Shown here one piece after another: positions 10,336-30,600 of a stretch of DNA of 64,000 bases (positions within the stretch are counted from its first letter, which is position 1; every line of letters starts with the position of its first letter). The stretch comes from Begonia masoniana. Lineage: Eukaryota; Streptophyta; Magnoliopsida; Cucurbitales; Begoniaceae. Position numbers and translations under genes: made by a program. The notes below the pieces were generated by a model that saw nothing but the letters and a program-made list of their open reading frames with translations, searched no databases and was not told the origin of the DNA. The stretch is taken from positions 9,529,151 through 9,593,150 of the forward strand of contig CM039502.1 of assembly GCA_022432975.1 (NCBI GenBank). Reading direction: 5' to 3'.

Positions 10336-13080
10336 TTCTATCTCTCTCTAGTCACAGCCAGAGGTGGTGAAGAGAAGAAGATCGAAGAGAGAAATTGTCT
10401 GGTTTCCTGCTCTGCTTCCAACTGCTTGCTCTGAAGATTTTGAAGCTACACGGGTCCAAGTTCTTGTTTCCTCTTAAGTACGGCCGCTCAAATTCATGTG
10501 AATTAATATTATTACATATTTTAAAAAATTCAACAGTTTTTATTTATTTATATTTTTAGAAAAAATAAATATTTATCATTTGTTCTTATCTTTTAATTCT
10601 TACCACCGCGATTATTAACTAATCTAATTAATAATTTATTTTTATTATTTATAATTTATCGTATTAATTGTATTAATTAATGACGGTCACGTGAGACGAT
10701 AATAATAGAAAGTAAGCATAACATTACTCTATTTTGTATTAATTAACAAATTACCAACCACAGTAAAAAAGTTAAAATTAATTCATTTACGAGCATCTTT
10801 CTTGAGTCAATCTTCCTGATCGAATGTATTATTCTTAAAAGAATTAAAATTATGACATTGAACGAAAAAGACACTAAAATTCTCAAAATTTTTGGATCGG
10901 ATTATTTTAAAGTCAACCAAAACAAAGAAAGAGATTAATATTACTATTTTGGTAAATGCTTGAAGATTCAAAGAAAGGGATGTTAAGTTTTGTTGTGTGG
11001 TGTGGGATCAAAATTAGCACCACTTGATCTTGACGTGGAATTTTTGAAGGAGCAAGTAAATTAAAGGAATAAACTAAGGTGGGTGGGTGGAAGGGGGAAA
11101 TGGAGATGGGAAGGAGTAACACACGAGCCTAGACTAGGCTTCAAAATTGACCTTGAAAAAAAAAAAATAGAAAAGTTCAATTTAACCCCCAACGTATAAT
11201 GTCAGTGATCATTTGTTCTCTAACGACTAACGTTTAGTTTTGACCGAATCAGACTCTATCGTATACATCGTTTGTAATTCAAACCCTCCCGTTAAATTTT
11301 CTGTTAAATTTAACACGTGCTCTGCACGTGCGCTGCTAAAATTATTATTACGACCAAAACTCAAATTATATTCTGTTAAAAAAGCAATTAAGTTTTGACA
11401 ATTGCCGGGTCGATTTATATGACCTAGGCTTAGTATTGAAAATAGTAAGGATTAAATTGACGTTTCTCAATAGTTCATATTTGCAATTTGGAATTACATT
11501 AAATTTTATTATTTTTAATTAATCTTTTGAGCTACATTTGTGTAATATTATGTTAATTAAAATACACGTGAAGATGGTGGCATATATAATATTAGAATAT
11601 TGTGACACAGGTCAATTTTATTTTTCTTCTTTTCAAAGGAGCACGTCAATTTGCAGTACATCTATAGGTATATTTAAATGTGTGCGCACACAACATATAT
11701 TCTTATATTCAATATTTTGGAGCGACCCTGTGTATTTATAAATACAAGTGATCTATATTTTAATAAGTTATAATAGGATAAAATACATCGGAACTCAAAA
11801 TATCATTTCAACTGATACTTTAAACTAATGTTTTGAATAATATGGTCCTCAAACTTCGCATCGTGAGCATTATGGACATCAATGTCAAAAATATTGTTGA
11901 AAAGTCATATGAGTCGCACGTGTGGCCTTAGAATATGTAGATATAGTTAATTTTAGGCTTAAATGCATCATAGTCCTTCAACTTAGGGTTGAAGAGCAAA
12001 AATGTTATTAAACTTTATTTATAGTCAAATAACTCCTAGAACTTTGTGGTTTTAATAATTAAGTCCCTCTCATTGAAGAGTTAAACAAAGAAATCATTTT
12101 TTTGTGACATGATTTTTTATGTTGGGCAATATCCAGAGAGAAACAACTCACGAGATAACAGTTTTTGCCATTTTAAAATTTCTAAGCATTGAATTTTATA
12201 ACTTGTTTCTCTCTTAAAGTTGTTAAATTTATCAAAATCATTCAATTTAGTAGTTAGTTATCTCTAGAAATTGCCTACCAAAAAAATCACATGACAAAAC
12301 GTGATTTCTTATACGACATTCATAATGACAGTGGCGTAATTGTTAGCATATCTAAATTTAGATAGTTATTTGATTAAAATATAAGTTTAAGGACTTATTT
12401 GCTCTTTCCCTCTAAGTTGTTAACAAATTATGTGTCAACTCCCACATGTATATCATACATATATATGTATATCTACACACAAATGTCAAGTGGTGCTGTC
12501 TAGTAATTTATGGTAAATCCGCACCAATGGAAGGTGAAGTCTTGTGAAGAAACCTCTCTTTCCCTCTACAAATGAGAGAAGACTTGAAGCAGTGTTTGAC
12601 ACTAGTGGATTGTTCAACTGAAAAAAGGAAGCAATAAATGTTGAAAAAATCAACCATAATTGGAGACTTGGAAATCAGAACAATCAGTAGCTGTAGGTGT
12701 CCACAATATTCAAAAAGGTCGGCTACTGCTAACGTCAACCACAGAAGACGCGCTAAATTATTGCACTCATTCTTCACACAATCGATTCGACTGGTCTCCC
12801 ATCAACTCCAAAACTCCTAAACGAAGCCCGTTTTCAAGGCACTGCCAATTCGCCCTCTTGTCGAGCAACAAAGGACGTGACTGACAGAATTTCTCGAGTG
12901 CGTGACAGGACCCAAATGCGAATCATAACATGAACATGTTACCTAACAATATTTTAATATTGCTTCAAAAACCTATCCAAAGATTCATATATACACATAT
13001 ATTCTTTCTTTCAGTCCACCTCAGTGAAATTCTACGTTTAATAAGAAATGATTAAAAGAACATACTAAAAGAAGTGATAC
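10336..13080. other. Intergenic DNA between CRK gene and PNPase
   Basis: 10336-10470 is CRK 5' leader with GA-rich tracts. 10500-11950 is AT-rich DNA without recognisable coding content. An inverted-repeat element occupies 11955-12422. The 89-codon ORF on the minus strand at 12508-12777 shows no known domain and is probably chance. Confidence 0.55.
11955..12422. repeat. Long imperfect inverted repeat (MITE-like, about 470 bp)
   Basis: The left arm carries CAACTTAGGGTTGAAGAGC, GTCAAATAACT and TTGTGACATGATTTT. The reverse complement of the right arm carries CAACTTAGAGGGAAAGAGC, ATCAAATAACT and TTTGTCATGTGATTT in the same order. The arms are about 180 bp. There is no ORF. Superfamily not identified; one arm-like copy may lie at 3830-4250. 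Confidence 0.65.
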
Positions 13081-13203
13081 CCATAAATCATCAGGCGTCA
13101 TGGTTTCTTCAAAGAAGCTATAGCTCTCAGGTCTGATAAAGCAGCCTTCAAAATAACTCAGCCTGCAGCCAGAAGGCAGCTCGGCAACAGCTTCTTTGTA
13201 ACA
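13081..13203 (-). pseudogene. DUF26 domain fragment from a CRK-type gene
   Basis: One open frame of 41 codons reads CYKEAVAELPSGC, then YFEGCFIRPESYSFFEE and TPDDLW. It aligns with the distal half of a DUF26 domain; the neighbouring CRK has [12 protein letters not shown] followed by [15 protein letters not shown]. Just upstream another frame gives ECIEC, so a frameshift separates the CxxC part. No signal peptide, second domain or kinase is nearby. It lies in the downstream flank of PNPase on the same strand and about 2.7 kb from the intact CRK start. Confidence 0.65.
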
Positions 13204-13228
13204 TCAAAGCACACTCTATACATTCTTC

Positions 13229-13254
13229 AGAGAGAGAGAGAGAGAGAGAGAGAG
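13229..13254. repeat. AG microsatellite
   Basis: Thirteen AG units just past the likely PNPase 3' end. A minus-strand AATAAA polyadenylation signal lies beside it (TTTATT at 13268-13273). Confidence 0.9.
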
Positions 13255-13625
13255 TAAAGATTCCTGCTTTATTAAGATCAATACCAAAATTTTGTTACCA
13301 TTCTAACAATAAAAAATGACGATACAAATAACTCAACAAAACAAGCAAACAAAATCCTGCCAGAGAAACTCGGGAATAAGTTTCGCAAAATTGTTTCTAG
13401 AATAGATGTGAGAACGACTCAAATCCTGCTTACATCAAAATCGCTAGTTACCAGACACTATACAATTATCAGGATCATTACATATCGATCTGGGCTATTG
13501 TTCCTGTGTGGCAATCTTTGTCGAAATCTGCAAAATTTTGCAGCATGACCTACTCCAAATCATTTTACCTTTTTTTTTGACATCAATGGAACGTTGCAGC
13601 AAGAGCAGGAAAATCTGAACATAAA

Positions 13626-21953
<8,328 letters not shown>

Positions 21954-21958
21954 GGCGA

Positions 21959-21960
<2 letters not shown>

Positions 21961-21990
<30 letters not shown>
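21961..21990. repeat. Run of 30 G beside the PNPase start codon
   Basis: On the coding strand it is a C30 tract ending eight bases before the ATG, in the 5' leader; G-rich sequence continues to about 22015. Confidence 0.9.
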
Positions 21991-21991
<1 letters not shown>

Positions 21992-22762
21992 GGGGTGGGG
22001 AGGGGAATGGAGGTGGAGGTTTGCAGGGAGGTTTAGGGTTTAAGGATTTAGCCGAGAAATGGAGGGAAAGGGAGCCAAGGGTTTAATAATCTGATTAATT
22101 AATTTAATTAATTATGATTAGAATTTATCCGACTCATGAAGCTGGCCCGGCAACCCTTACACGTGTCAGCTGCTAACTCGTCCACGTTCACCAAATTGTC
22201 TATAACTAATCTAATCCAACTACATAAAAAGTGGAGTTTTTTTATTTTCTGTTAATGATTTTTTACCCTATTTTGTTAATTACCATTTTAACCTTCAAAT
22301 ATAATTTAATATTATTTATCCAATTTTGTTTTTTTATTTTGTTTTTGATTTATTTTATTCTTATTTTGTATCTAATCTATTCTAATAATCTATATATCCA
22401 TATACCTTGCTGAAAACGAATTTGTTTGAATCCTTTAATTACTTCAAAACTATATTTAGTTAGTCACATCAAATATTTAATCATTAATTATTAAATTTCA
22501 TTTCAATCTAATCATAAATCTCAATGAATTTTATTTTAGGATATAAACCAAAATAAATTCCAAACTATAAGGTTTTTTTTAAAATAAACCCTAAATTATA
22601 AACTCTAATAACTAAAACCTTAAATTATGAAAATTTAACAAAACAAACTTTCTTGGGTGGCTGATCGCCCCATGGTCATTGTTCATGGGGGAGCAGCTAG
22701 AATTATGGGGGAGTATTTTAAATTAATCAAATTCAGATTGTCATCATCAAAAAGGGGGAGAT
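21991..22762. other. AT-rich intergenic DNA upstream of PNPase
   Basis: PNPase promoter side to about 22200, then AT-rich DNA. At 22530-22640 AAACTATAAGG- and ATAAACC-type sequence resembles the outer arms of the GC-core MITEs further on. A Copia-type polypurine tract (AAAAAGGGGGAGA) sits at 22749-22761. No gene seen. Confidence 0.5.
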
Positions 22763-24172
22763 TGTTGATTTAGAGAGTGTTTAAGTCATAATTTGTTTTT
22801 GATGATGTCTGTGTGTATTAAATATTCAATTTGATTATGTGTACTTAATGAGAATTATAAATATGAGTTTATTTGGAAATACCCTTGAAAAGGGTATTTT
22901 AGTTGACTAATGAATCGGTTTGAGTATACAGAGCTAAATAGTAAAACAGGCTTGGATATACCGATAGCTACACGACAAAGAACAGAAGGCTTCTGCCGAT
23001 TGAGTTTTCAAGCCACATCTGCCGATGATGTACTCAGCGCCTATATGTTTCATCTGCCGATGACGTGTCAAGCTGTTCTTATGCCGATCGCTACACGACA
23101 GAGAAGAGAAGTTCCTTGTACCGATGGCGTTTGAAGCTACTTGTTCCGATGACGTGTCAATATGCTTCTACCGATGACTATATATATAATAAAATAGAAG
23201 CTTCTGCCGATAGCTGTTTCTGAAGACAGATGCCGATGACGTGTCAAAGCACTTATATGCTGCAACTGCCGATCGAGTCTGAAGATACATCTGCCGATGA
23301 TATTTGTAGCAGCTCCTGCCGATTGACTAAACGACAAAAGGAGATGCTGACTAAAGCATGCATCTGCCGATGAATTTTCACGTTGCACCTGCCGATGAAG
23401 TTTCAAGACACATATGCCGGTGACGTCTGAAGCTTACTCATTCCGATGACGTGTCAAGTGTTTTGAAGCTACATCTTCCGGTAATCTTCCGCCAGAATTC
23501 AAAGTTAGCCGCGAAGCTACAGTGACGTCGTTTTCAGCATTAACTCCAGACTTTTAATGGCGACGACGAACAGCGACTCTAAATGCAACGAATATCTGCT
23601 ACAGTACGGATGCTTCCCAACGGTAACTTTTATCCATTTGAAGAAAGAAGCATTCAATTTTGTGAAGAAAAATATACAGAGTATTTAAGCCGAGCTCAGA
23701 GCACGAAGAAAGAACTTTTGCCAATTGGAATTCTGAGCCCTAGCTGCGAAAGAAAAACTCTCTCTGTATTTTTCTCTACATCTCTCAAATCCTAACTTGA
23801 GATTCATCTTGTGAGATTGTAGTGTGAGCTTAATATTTTACAAACTTAACATTCTTGTTAAGGCAGTGGATTGACGCCCGTGAAGTTTAATCCTGAGTTG
23901 CAAAGGCAGTTGATCGGAGCCCGAAATTCCGATCTGGTTTTTCTCGAAGAGAAGGTTAAGGATCTTCAAGGGGTGAACCTTGAAGCGTGGACGTAGGCTG
24001 GGTTGAGCCGAACCACGTTAAAACTCTTGTGTTAATTTCTCTTTCACTCTATACTTTATTTATTTGCTTGCTGTTAGCATTAAATCAAAACACGAGAGAA
24101 ATTATTATAGATTATAAAATTAAGTTTTAAAAAGTCTAATTCACCCCCCTTTTAGACAAATCCGATCCTACA
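22763..24172 (+). mobile_element. Copia-type 3' LTR remnant (about 1.4 kb)
   Basis: Preceded by the polypurine tract AAAAAGGGGGAGA. It starts TGTTGATTTAG and ends TCCGATCCTACA, with the CACCCCCCTTTTAGA block typical of Copia LTR ends about 25 bases before. A TATA-like TATTTAAG at 23680 and the following leader fit U3/R. The U3 part (22950-23480) is packed with CCGAT-containing repeats. No pol or second LTR is in the window, so this is a truncated element. Confidence 0.75.
22950..23480. repeat. CCGATGACGTGTCA repeats in the LTR U3
   Basis: Four exact copies of CCGATGACGTGTCA at 23057-23070, 23146-23159, 23233-23246 and 23443-23456, a variant at 23417-23430, and many shorter CTGCCGAT(C/T/G) units between them. 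The core holds TGACG and ACGTGTC, which are binding cores for plant bZIP factors. Confidence 0.85.
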
Positions 24173-24560
24173 CCCCGTTCAATGTGCGTTGCATGTGGGC
24201 TGAGAACCGGGAGTCCCCGCCCACAAAACGACCCTCCATTCCAAGTGCGTTGCACTTGGGGTGAGAACGGGGGTCCCCGCCACCAAACGACCCCTCGTTT
24301 TCAGGAGACTATTTCTGCGATTTCTAAGCCTAGAACGGGAGGTCACGGCCCACTATGCGGCCCCCTGTTCTGGGCTGAGAACGGGGGGTCACTGTCCCCT
24401 GAACGGACACTCGTTCTTTAAATTATTGTTGAGAACGAGTGGTCAGTGCCCTCAATCGAGGGGTCGAGCCCCGAGACTATATAACTTTTCAGCTTCATTT
24501 TCACCGCAGCTCGCGAAAAAACTCTAAAAGCTCTCCACAATTTTCTGCTCCGGAGAATTT
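24173..24560 (+). promoter_or_regulatory. GC-rich terminal region and leader of a MULE relic
   Basis: GC-rich sequence built of GAACGGG and CCCGTTC words, then a TATA box (CTATATAA, 24477-24484) about 90 bases before the ATG of the decayed transposase. This is the layout of a MULE terminal region carrying its own promoter. A matching far end was not located. Confidence 0.45.
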
Positions 24561-24573
24561 TCTCTGCATTAGC

Positions 24574-26258
24574 AATGTCGATAGAAATTGATTCGAGTAG
24601 ATCGGTTAATTTAGACGAGACAACAACTGGTAATGCCAATATGGACTGATATTCGTATTCCACACTTATATATGGTGAGTTTCAGACATTCGATCGCCTA
24701 GAAGATAACGAAGAAATAGAGGTGCAATTGATGTCAAAAACTCTAGATGATAAGCTTCGAACACCGGTCAACTTATAGGATAATGAGGTGGAAAGTGTAC
24801 CAAATATAGTTCTATAAATACAATTAAAGAATAAATAGTACAATACGATTTGAATAATGGTTATGAGATCAAATTCACTAAAAGTGAATCTCAGCGCCTA
24901 ACAGCAGTGTGTGAAGAGCAATAAGCGAAATTCGAAAACTTAATGAAGGGAAAAGTGACGAACAATACAAGTTATTACTGTCGTACGCAGAAGAAATAAG
25001 TAGGTCAAATCCGGGTAGCACATTGCGCATACACTCTTACTTGATGGGCTCTGACGGTAATGAGACATGTGTATTCCAAAGAATGTACTTGTGTATGGCT
25101 GCTTGCAAAACAAATTTGCTACAGTGTGATGGACTTATTATTTGTTTGGATGATTGTTATCTAAAAGACTCATGTCCCGGAAATTAATTACAGCCGTCAG
25201 TATTGATGACAACAATGAAATATATCTCGTTGCTGTTGTTGTTGCTAATGTAGAATCAGAGTGTATGGACTCATGGATGTGGTTTTTGTAAATATTGAAG
25301 CAAGACCTACAGACTGAATCATGATACGGATGGACATTTGTTTTGGATAGACAAAAGGTATAATATATTTTCAATTGTTATTTGAAATATTTTTCTTTGT
25401 TGTATTAGTTATATTGTTTTATGCTGACTATATTGTCTGTTATGCAGCATGAATTATCGTTAGCCGACCACCGCTACTGCCTTCGGCATATGTACACAAA
25501 TGTGAAATGTGTCTAGGGCAACCACAACTTATCATTTCGAGAGATAAATGAGGAACTTATATCAGATTAACCCAGATAGTCACACATATTTTCGAGGCAC
25601 AAACCCTAGATATTGAGCTAATCATATGCTTTCTTCGATTCCCAACTGTGAACTAAGATTAAATAATTTATGCAAGTCATTCAATGCAGTTCTATTATCA
25701 ATCAGGAACAAACTGATTTTGATCATATTCGAAATGATCCGAAAGTACTTGATGAGTAGGATTGTGGAAAAATATGAAAAATTGATCTCATTAACAAACG
25801 TATTGTGTCCCCAAATAAGAAAAAAGTTTGTGAAGGTAGAATGTGCAGCTTGAAATTGGAGCCCTTTGTTTTCGGTAGATGCTTGTTTTGAGGTCAACAA
25901 TGACAACGAACAATATGTTGTCGACATGAATGCAGGTGTGTGCAATTGTCACATGTGAGAGCTTACTGAAATCATGCTTGCATTTATATTTTTACAATAT
26001 TGAAATGTAACTTGAGCATTGATTGCAATTAATTGATAGATTGCGTGAAATGACCACTAAGAAATTAGTGGAAATTATGTTTCAGAATCCACATGTCATG
26101 TTATTTCGCAACTTTATGAACACAAGAGATAACAGTAATCTTGTTATATCAATCAGTTCTAATACTGACGTCCAGTCATCATTGTTTTCATGCCCTTGTC
26201 AACTACTTGTAGCTGACGAAATAGGTTTCTCGCTATTCAAACGTTGTTTTTTTCAATA
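24574..26258 (+). pseudogene. Decayed Mutator-like (MULE) transposase
   Basis: Reading across several stops and frameshifts, the plus strand shows MULE features: a Ser/Asp-rich start, FQRMYLCMAACK, LIICLDDCYLK (first catalytic Asp region), KLITAVSIDDNNEIYLVAV, ESECMDSWMWF, DRQK and, after an intron-like gap at 25360-25448, ADHRYCLRHMYTN. A CxCHM-like remnant (CNCHMWELTEI) of the SWIM zinc finger follows near 25940. Frames are broken at least five times. Not functional. Confidence 0.75.
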
Positions 26259-26467
26259 AATATTTTATTTTACTTAATAATGTCATGGAATTAATAATTT
26301 TTTTTAACATATTGCTATTTATTTTATATTATATATATGTTTTGTTTATATTATACATTTTATTTTAGGTGTCATGGAATTAATAAATTTTTTCATAACA
26401 TATTGTTATTTATATTATATTGTATAGATGTTTTTGTTTATCCATCGAATGTGTTTAATCACCCGCT

Positions 26468-27510
26468 TTGACTCGGGTGGAAAAACGCCACACTGTCTCT
26501 TGTCAAGAATCCTATTGTTACAAACTGCAAATAAGAAACAATGATCGATCATGTTTATTGAAATCTGATCGACTTTTACAACAGTATACAGTTGACATAT
26601 ATGTTAAGATAGAATCTGCACGTCTTCATTTCTTCCGAATTAAACAAAAGAAAATTCGAGCAAAATTGTATCAAGACATTGTTGATAGTGTACATGCATG
26701 TGAAACATTAAAAATAGATATAAGCCGCAAAATAATTCTTCTTGCTACCTTTATTGGGAGTCCAAGAGATATGCGAAAACGGTATCTTGATGCAATGACA
26801 CTAATACAAAATTTGGGAAGCCAAATATTTTTATAACCATGACTTGCAATCTTAATTGCCAGAAAAAAAAAATGAATTACAGTCCTTTGAAGAAGCTCAA
26901 AACTACCCAGATTTAATTAGTCGCGTGTTTTGTGCAAAATTAGAAGTGCTAAAGGAAAAATTGTTTAAAAAGGAGATATTTTGTTCAGTTGCGACTTATG
27001 TCTATGTTGTTGAATTTCAAAAAAGAGGTCTCACTCAAGTGCATTTTCTCTGTATATTAAAACAAAGTAATAAGCTTTTGGCTCCAAAATCTTTTGATAC
27101 AATTGTTTCAGCTGAATTGCCAATTAAAAATTTGTTCCCTTCATTATATAATGTTGTCATTCGCCACATGATCCATGGTCCTTGCGTTCCTTTGAATCCT
27201 CTCAATGTTTGTATGAAAAAAAACGACACGTGTAAAAGTCACTGTCCAAAATTTTTTTTAGATGAAACAACTCATGGTCAGAGTTCTCATCCAAAATATC
27301 GTCCGAGGAATGACGATCAAATTGTAATGGTTAATGGAAGAGACTTGTCACTATTTTTGTTTATTGTCAACCTAATAATCCCAAATTATTGTGAGCTACA
27401 TTTTAGCAAAATCTTTCAGATGATTATAGTAAGACACTTCTCATCATATAACTATTTAGAATTGTGTTATTTGACATGTTCATTTTGTTTTGGAGAGTAC
27501 GGGTAGATCA
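26468..27510 (+). pseudogene. Decayed Helitron Rep region
   Basis: Two long frames (26468-26836 and 26856-27506) match the helitron helicase-like N-terminal domain: ESYCYKLQIRNNDRS, RLLQQYTVDIYVKIES, GSPRDMRKRYLDAMTL, LISRVFCAKLE, VEFQKRGLTQVHFLCIL, FPSLYNVVIRHMIHGPC and the Cys-rich NVCMKKNDTCKSHCPK. The HUH motif, usually HVH in this family, reads QVH, losing a metal ligand. The helicase part and Helitron ends are absent. It follows directly on the MULE relic. Confidence 0.82.
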
Positions 27511-27631
27511 ATTAATGACTATAACCTGGTTGCATAAGATGATGATAAGGAGTAAACATTCACTGTCATCATCGATGATCATACCTGCATCTCAATGGAG
27601 GGGTTATCTCCTTTCATTCACTTTCAAATCA

Positions 27632-30600
27632 TTAATCATCAAATTTCCACTCGTCGAGGCTCGATGGAGATAATGGAGGGATAGCTGAGGAGTGAGAGAA
27701 TTGATCTCTAATTTCAAGGACCCTCCTTGAATTCGCATGGAAATCACTTTTTTTTTTGTCATTTTCTGAAAATATTTTCCCAAACGCATCCGTAGAAGAA
27801 TTATTACTACTCTCAACGATATTTAAAAATTGCTCTTTCGTTTCACCGGACTGTGTGGCCGCAGAAAACGGAGCTGAAAATGCCTGCTTCCTTTAAACTT
27901 TGTATGATGACCTATAAACCATGCATATTCCAGAAAAATAGAAGGTAACTTCTTAACTAAAAAGGAAGATTTCATAGCAAATTTAACTCACCATAGAAGC
28001 AGTTATTCGAGTAAGAATGCCTTTCTTCAAAAGCTTCATAGTCAGGTTCTTGTCTGTCCACACAACGTGTTCCCGATACCTAAGCAAATTCGTGCTAAAT
28101 CTGTTAAAGAAGTTTTCGACGATTATATGCAAAAGCTCCTTAAGCCTCTAAACTCTTCATACAGTTACTAAGTTGAATTTGTAAATGCTGAAGATCAATC
28201 CAAGTACACTACTTTAATTTTGTCGAACTCGTTGTCTTACCAGTGAAACATCTCCTCCTCCGTCGCCATGGAAGCAAATTATAAATGCCTATTTGGAGCA
28301 GCAAATGAATTATTACATCTAGTACAAACCCTCACCAATCCAGACAATTCTTTTATTAAATCAGGATGTCCTTATTATGTCTAATAATATGTGATCGTAT
28401 AAATACTAACAGAATTCATTACTCCCCTAAGCTTTGCAAATTAGCAGGAAGAAGGTTCCTAACTTGAACAAGAAGGAATACTGGGCTATAAAAATAATCT
28501 GCGAAAATAAAGTACCAGTGGGCTTTCATTGGCCATTATAGGAATCAATAGCCTCTTCAATCCAAGTAAGAGCCCCCAGTCTCCCATGGTGCTGCAAAGA
28601 AGAAAAACAGAGAGAAAAACAAGCGAGCAAGGCGCAAATATGGTTTAGCAGTAGAGGACATTAAAGTGCAGGAAATAGTAGCTCTGTTCACTAGTGTAAC
28701 ATTGTAACTATTGAAAAAGTGTTATCCACAAATCTTTTATCTACCAAGAGCTGTTCTGATTTGGTGTACACTAAAAAATGAGCTAATTGATGACTTCTTG
28801 TGACATATCTACACCCAACACAGTATGCTATATTTTAATCAGATGCCGAATATTCACAAAAACAGAATAGATTACAGATACATGGATCATTTGTGTCTCA
28901 TGGATTTGAAGGTGGCACCTCCTCTCTGAACATTTGGATGCTTTCCATCTTTCAGTAGTTATTGCAGCACAGGAATGAAACTTGAGAAGCTCACAAGTTT
29001 ACAGGAGGACTTCCCTGAGTTATTTGGAAAATAAAAATTCAGTCCTCTTCAAGTCAACAAAGGGACCCTCAATGCCTTCAACAGATTATGCAATTTAACT
29101 ATAACGGATAGGTTCGACTGATATACTTTAACTTCAAAGAGCTGGAGAAAATCTTGATTGGTTACAAGGAAAAAAAAAACAGACATGATTAGCTGTGTCT
29201 ACACCAGGCTAGCAAAAAAAAAATGATCTGAAAGAAAAACACTATTTTGAAGTGAAATCTGGTTTACCAAAAACTACCTAGTGCGAAGTATAAAGACTGA
29301 AAGCAAATGTTAGACAAGATTGAATAAAAGTTGTAGAGAAATAATTAAGAGGGTACTTTACAGATTAATATTAAAGGAGATTATTATAAATAGAAGGGAG
29401 GAGAAATGAGATTAGTATGGATTATGCTTATGAATGAATGAGATGTTCTTGGTAGTTTGTTAGGATTTTCTGAGTGTTTGGCAATGTTGCTAGACTTAGA
29501 TTTAGGGTTCTTGTTATTTTTATTCTTGTTTATTTTACGTTAATGGAGTTCTCTACTCATGATGCATCAGAAGGAGAGCGACACTCTCACCTTAAATAGG
29601 AGATCATAAGCAATGTGTTCCCAGGGTAAGGATATGGACATCAAGCAGCATTTGAGAGGCACCATCTCTTCATCGTAACTTGTACCAGCAGATGCAGCCG
29701 CAGCTACAGATGCAGCTTTACGAACAATTGATTCAATCCCAAATCCTTTCTTTGATGCAATAGGAGAAAAAGGGCCTGTATCACGCTGGCTCTGATCTGT
29801 TCCCAGAACAATAAATCATCACTTGGCAAAATACTTCATGGATTTATTCATTGATATAAACTATTTCACCAAACTAAATATCTAAGATTTCTCTGCTTTA
29901 AAAACAATTTGTTTAATGCTCGCTTGCTTCCTCTAGGTCTCTAAACTGAAAACAAATAATCACAACATTTGGCAATTAAATTTACTTTCCACTCATCACC
30001 TGTTATGGAAACAAATGTAAGTATATTGCAGATCAACGCAGGTTTCCATGAACCAACAGTAACTTGGAATGCAATACTTCAGGAAAACTTAGCAAGGAAC
30101 TAACATCATGATGCAAAAGGAATGTTCTATCTTTACCTGCTACACCAGAAACAGCAACTTCAACTTCCCCGCGCCCTCCTGGACCATTCATGTAAATTCT
30201 ATCTGTTTTCTCGAGATACTGGCCAACAGAGAAAATGCTGCCAAATCGAGATTTTCCAGCTGTTGATGAGAGAAATGAAGGAACAGAACTAAGTGAGAAA
30301 ACTAATGTATTCAAACAACTACTGGAAAATTGTAAGCATTTAATGGAAAATAAAGGAAAAAAAATATTAGTTCTATGTTGAACTTGAACGACTATTCAGT
30401 TCCAAAAGGTTACCAACCGAAAACTAAATAAATACACAAAAAAAAATTACGCTAATATTGAACCAAATGCAAATACATAATTTATCAGTCTAAGTTAACA
30501 AACTATAACTTCACTTCCATTTTACAAGAACAGAGCAAAATGTAATATTTTAAGCAAAGTGACTCGAATAGATAATATTGATCCCTAAGTCGAAGTTCAG

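Noticed and set aside
12508..12777. 89-codon minus-strand ORF
   Set aside because: No domain, no splice context and no codon pattern supporting a gene.
28527..28591. Alternative reading [25 protein letters not shown] as the end of the DUF2045 protein
   Set aside because: The frame set by the 20-bp microexon gives [16 protein letters not shown] and continues in frame through two more exons to [10 protein letters not shown], which also makes the total length a multiple of three.
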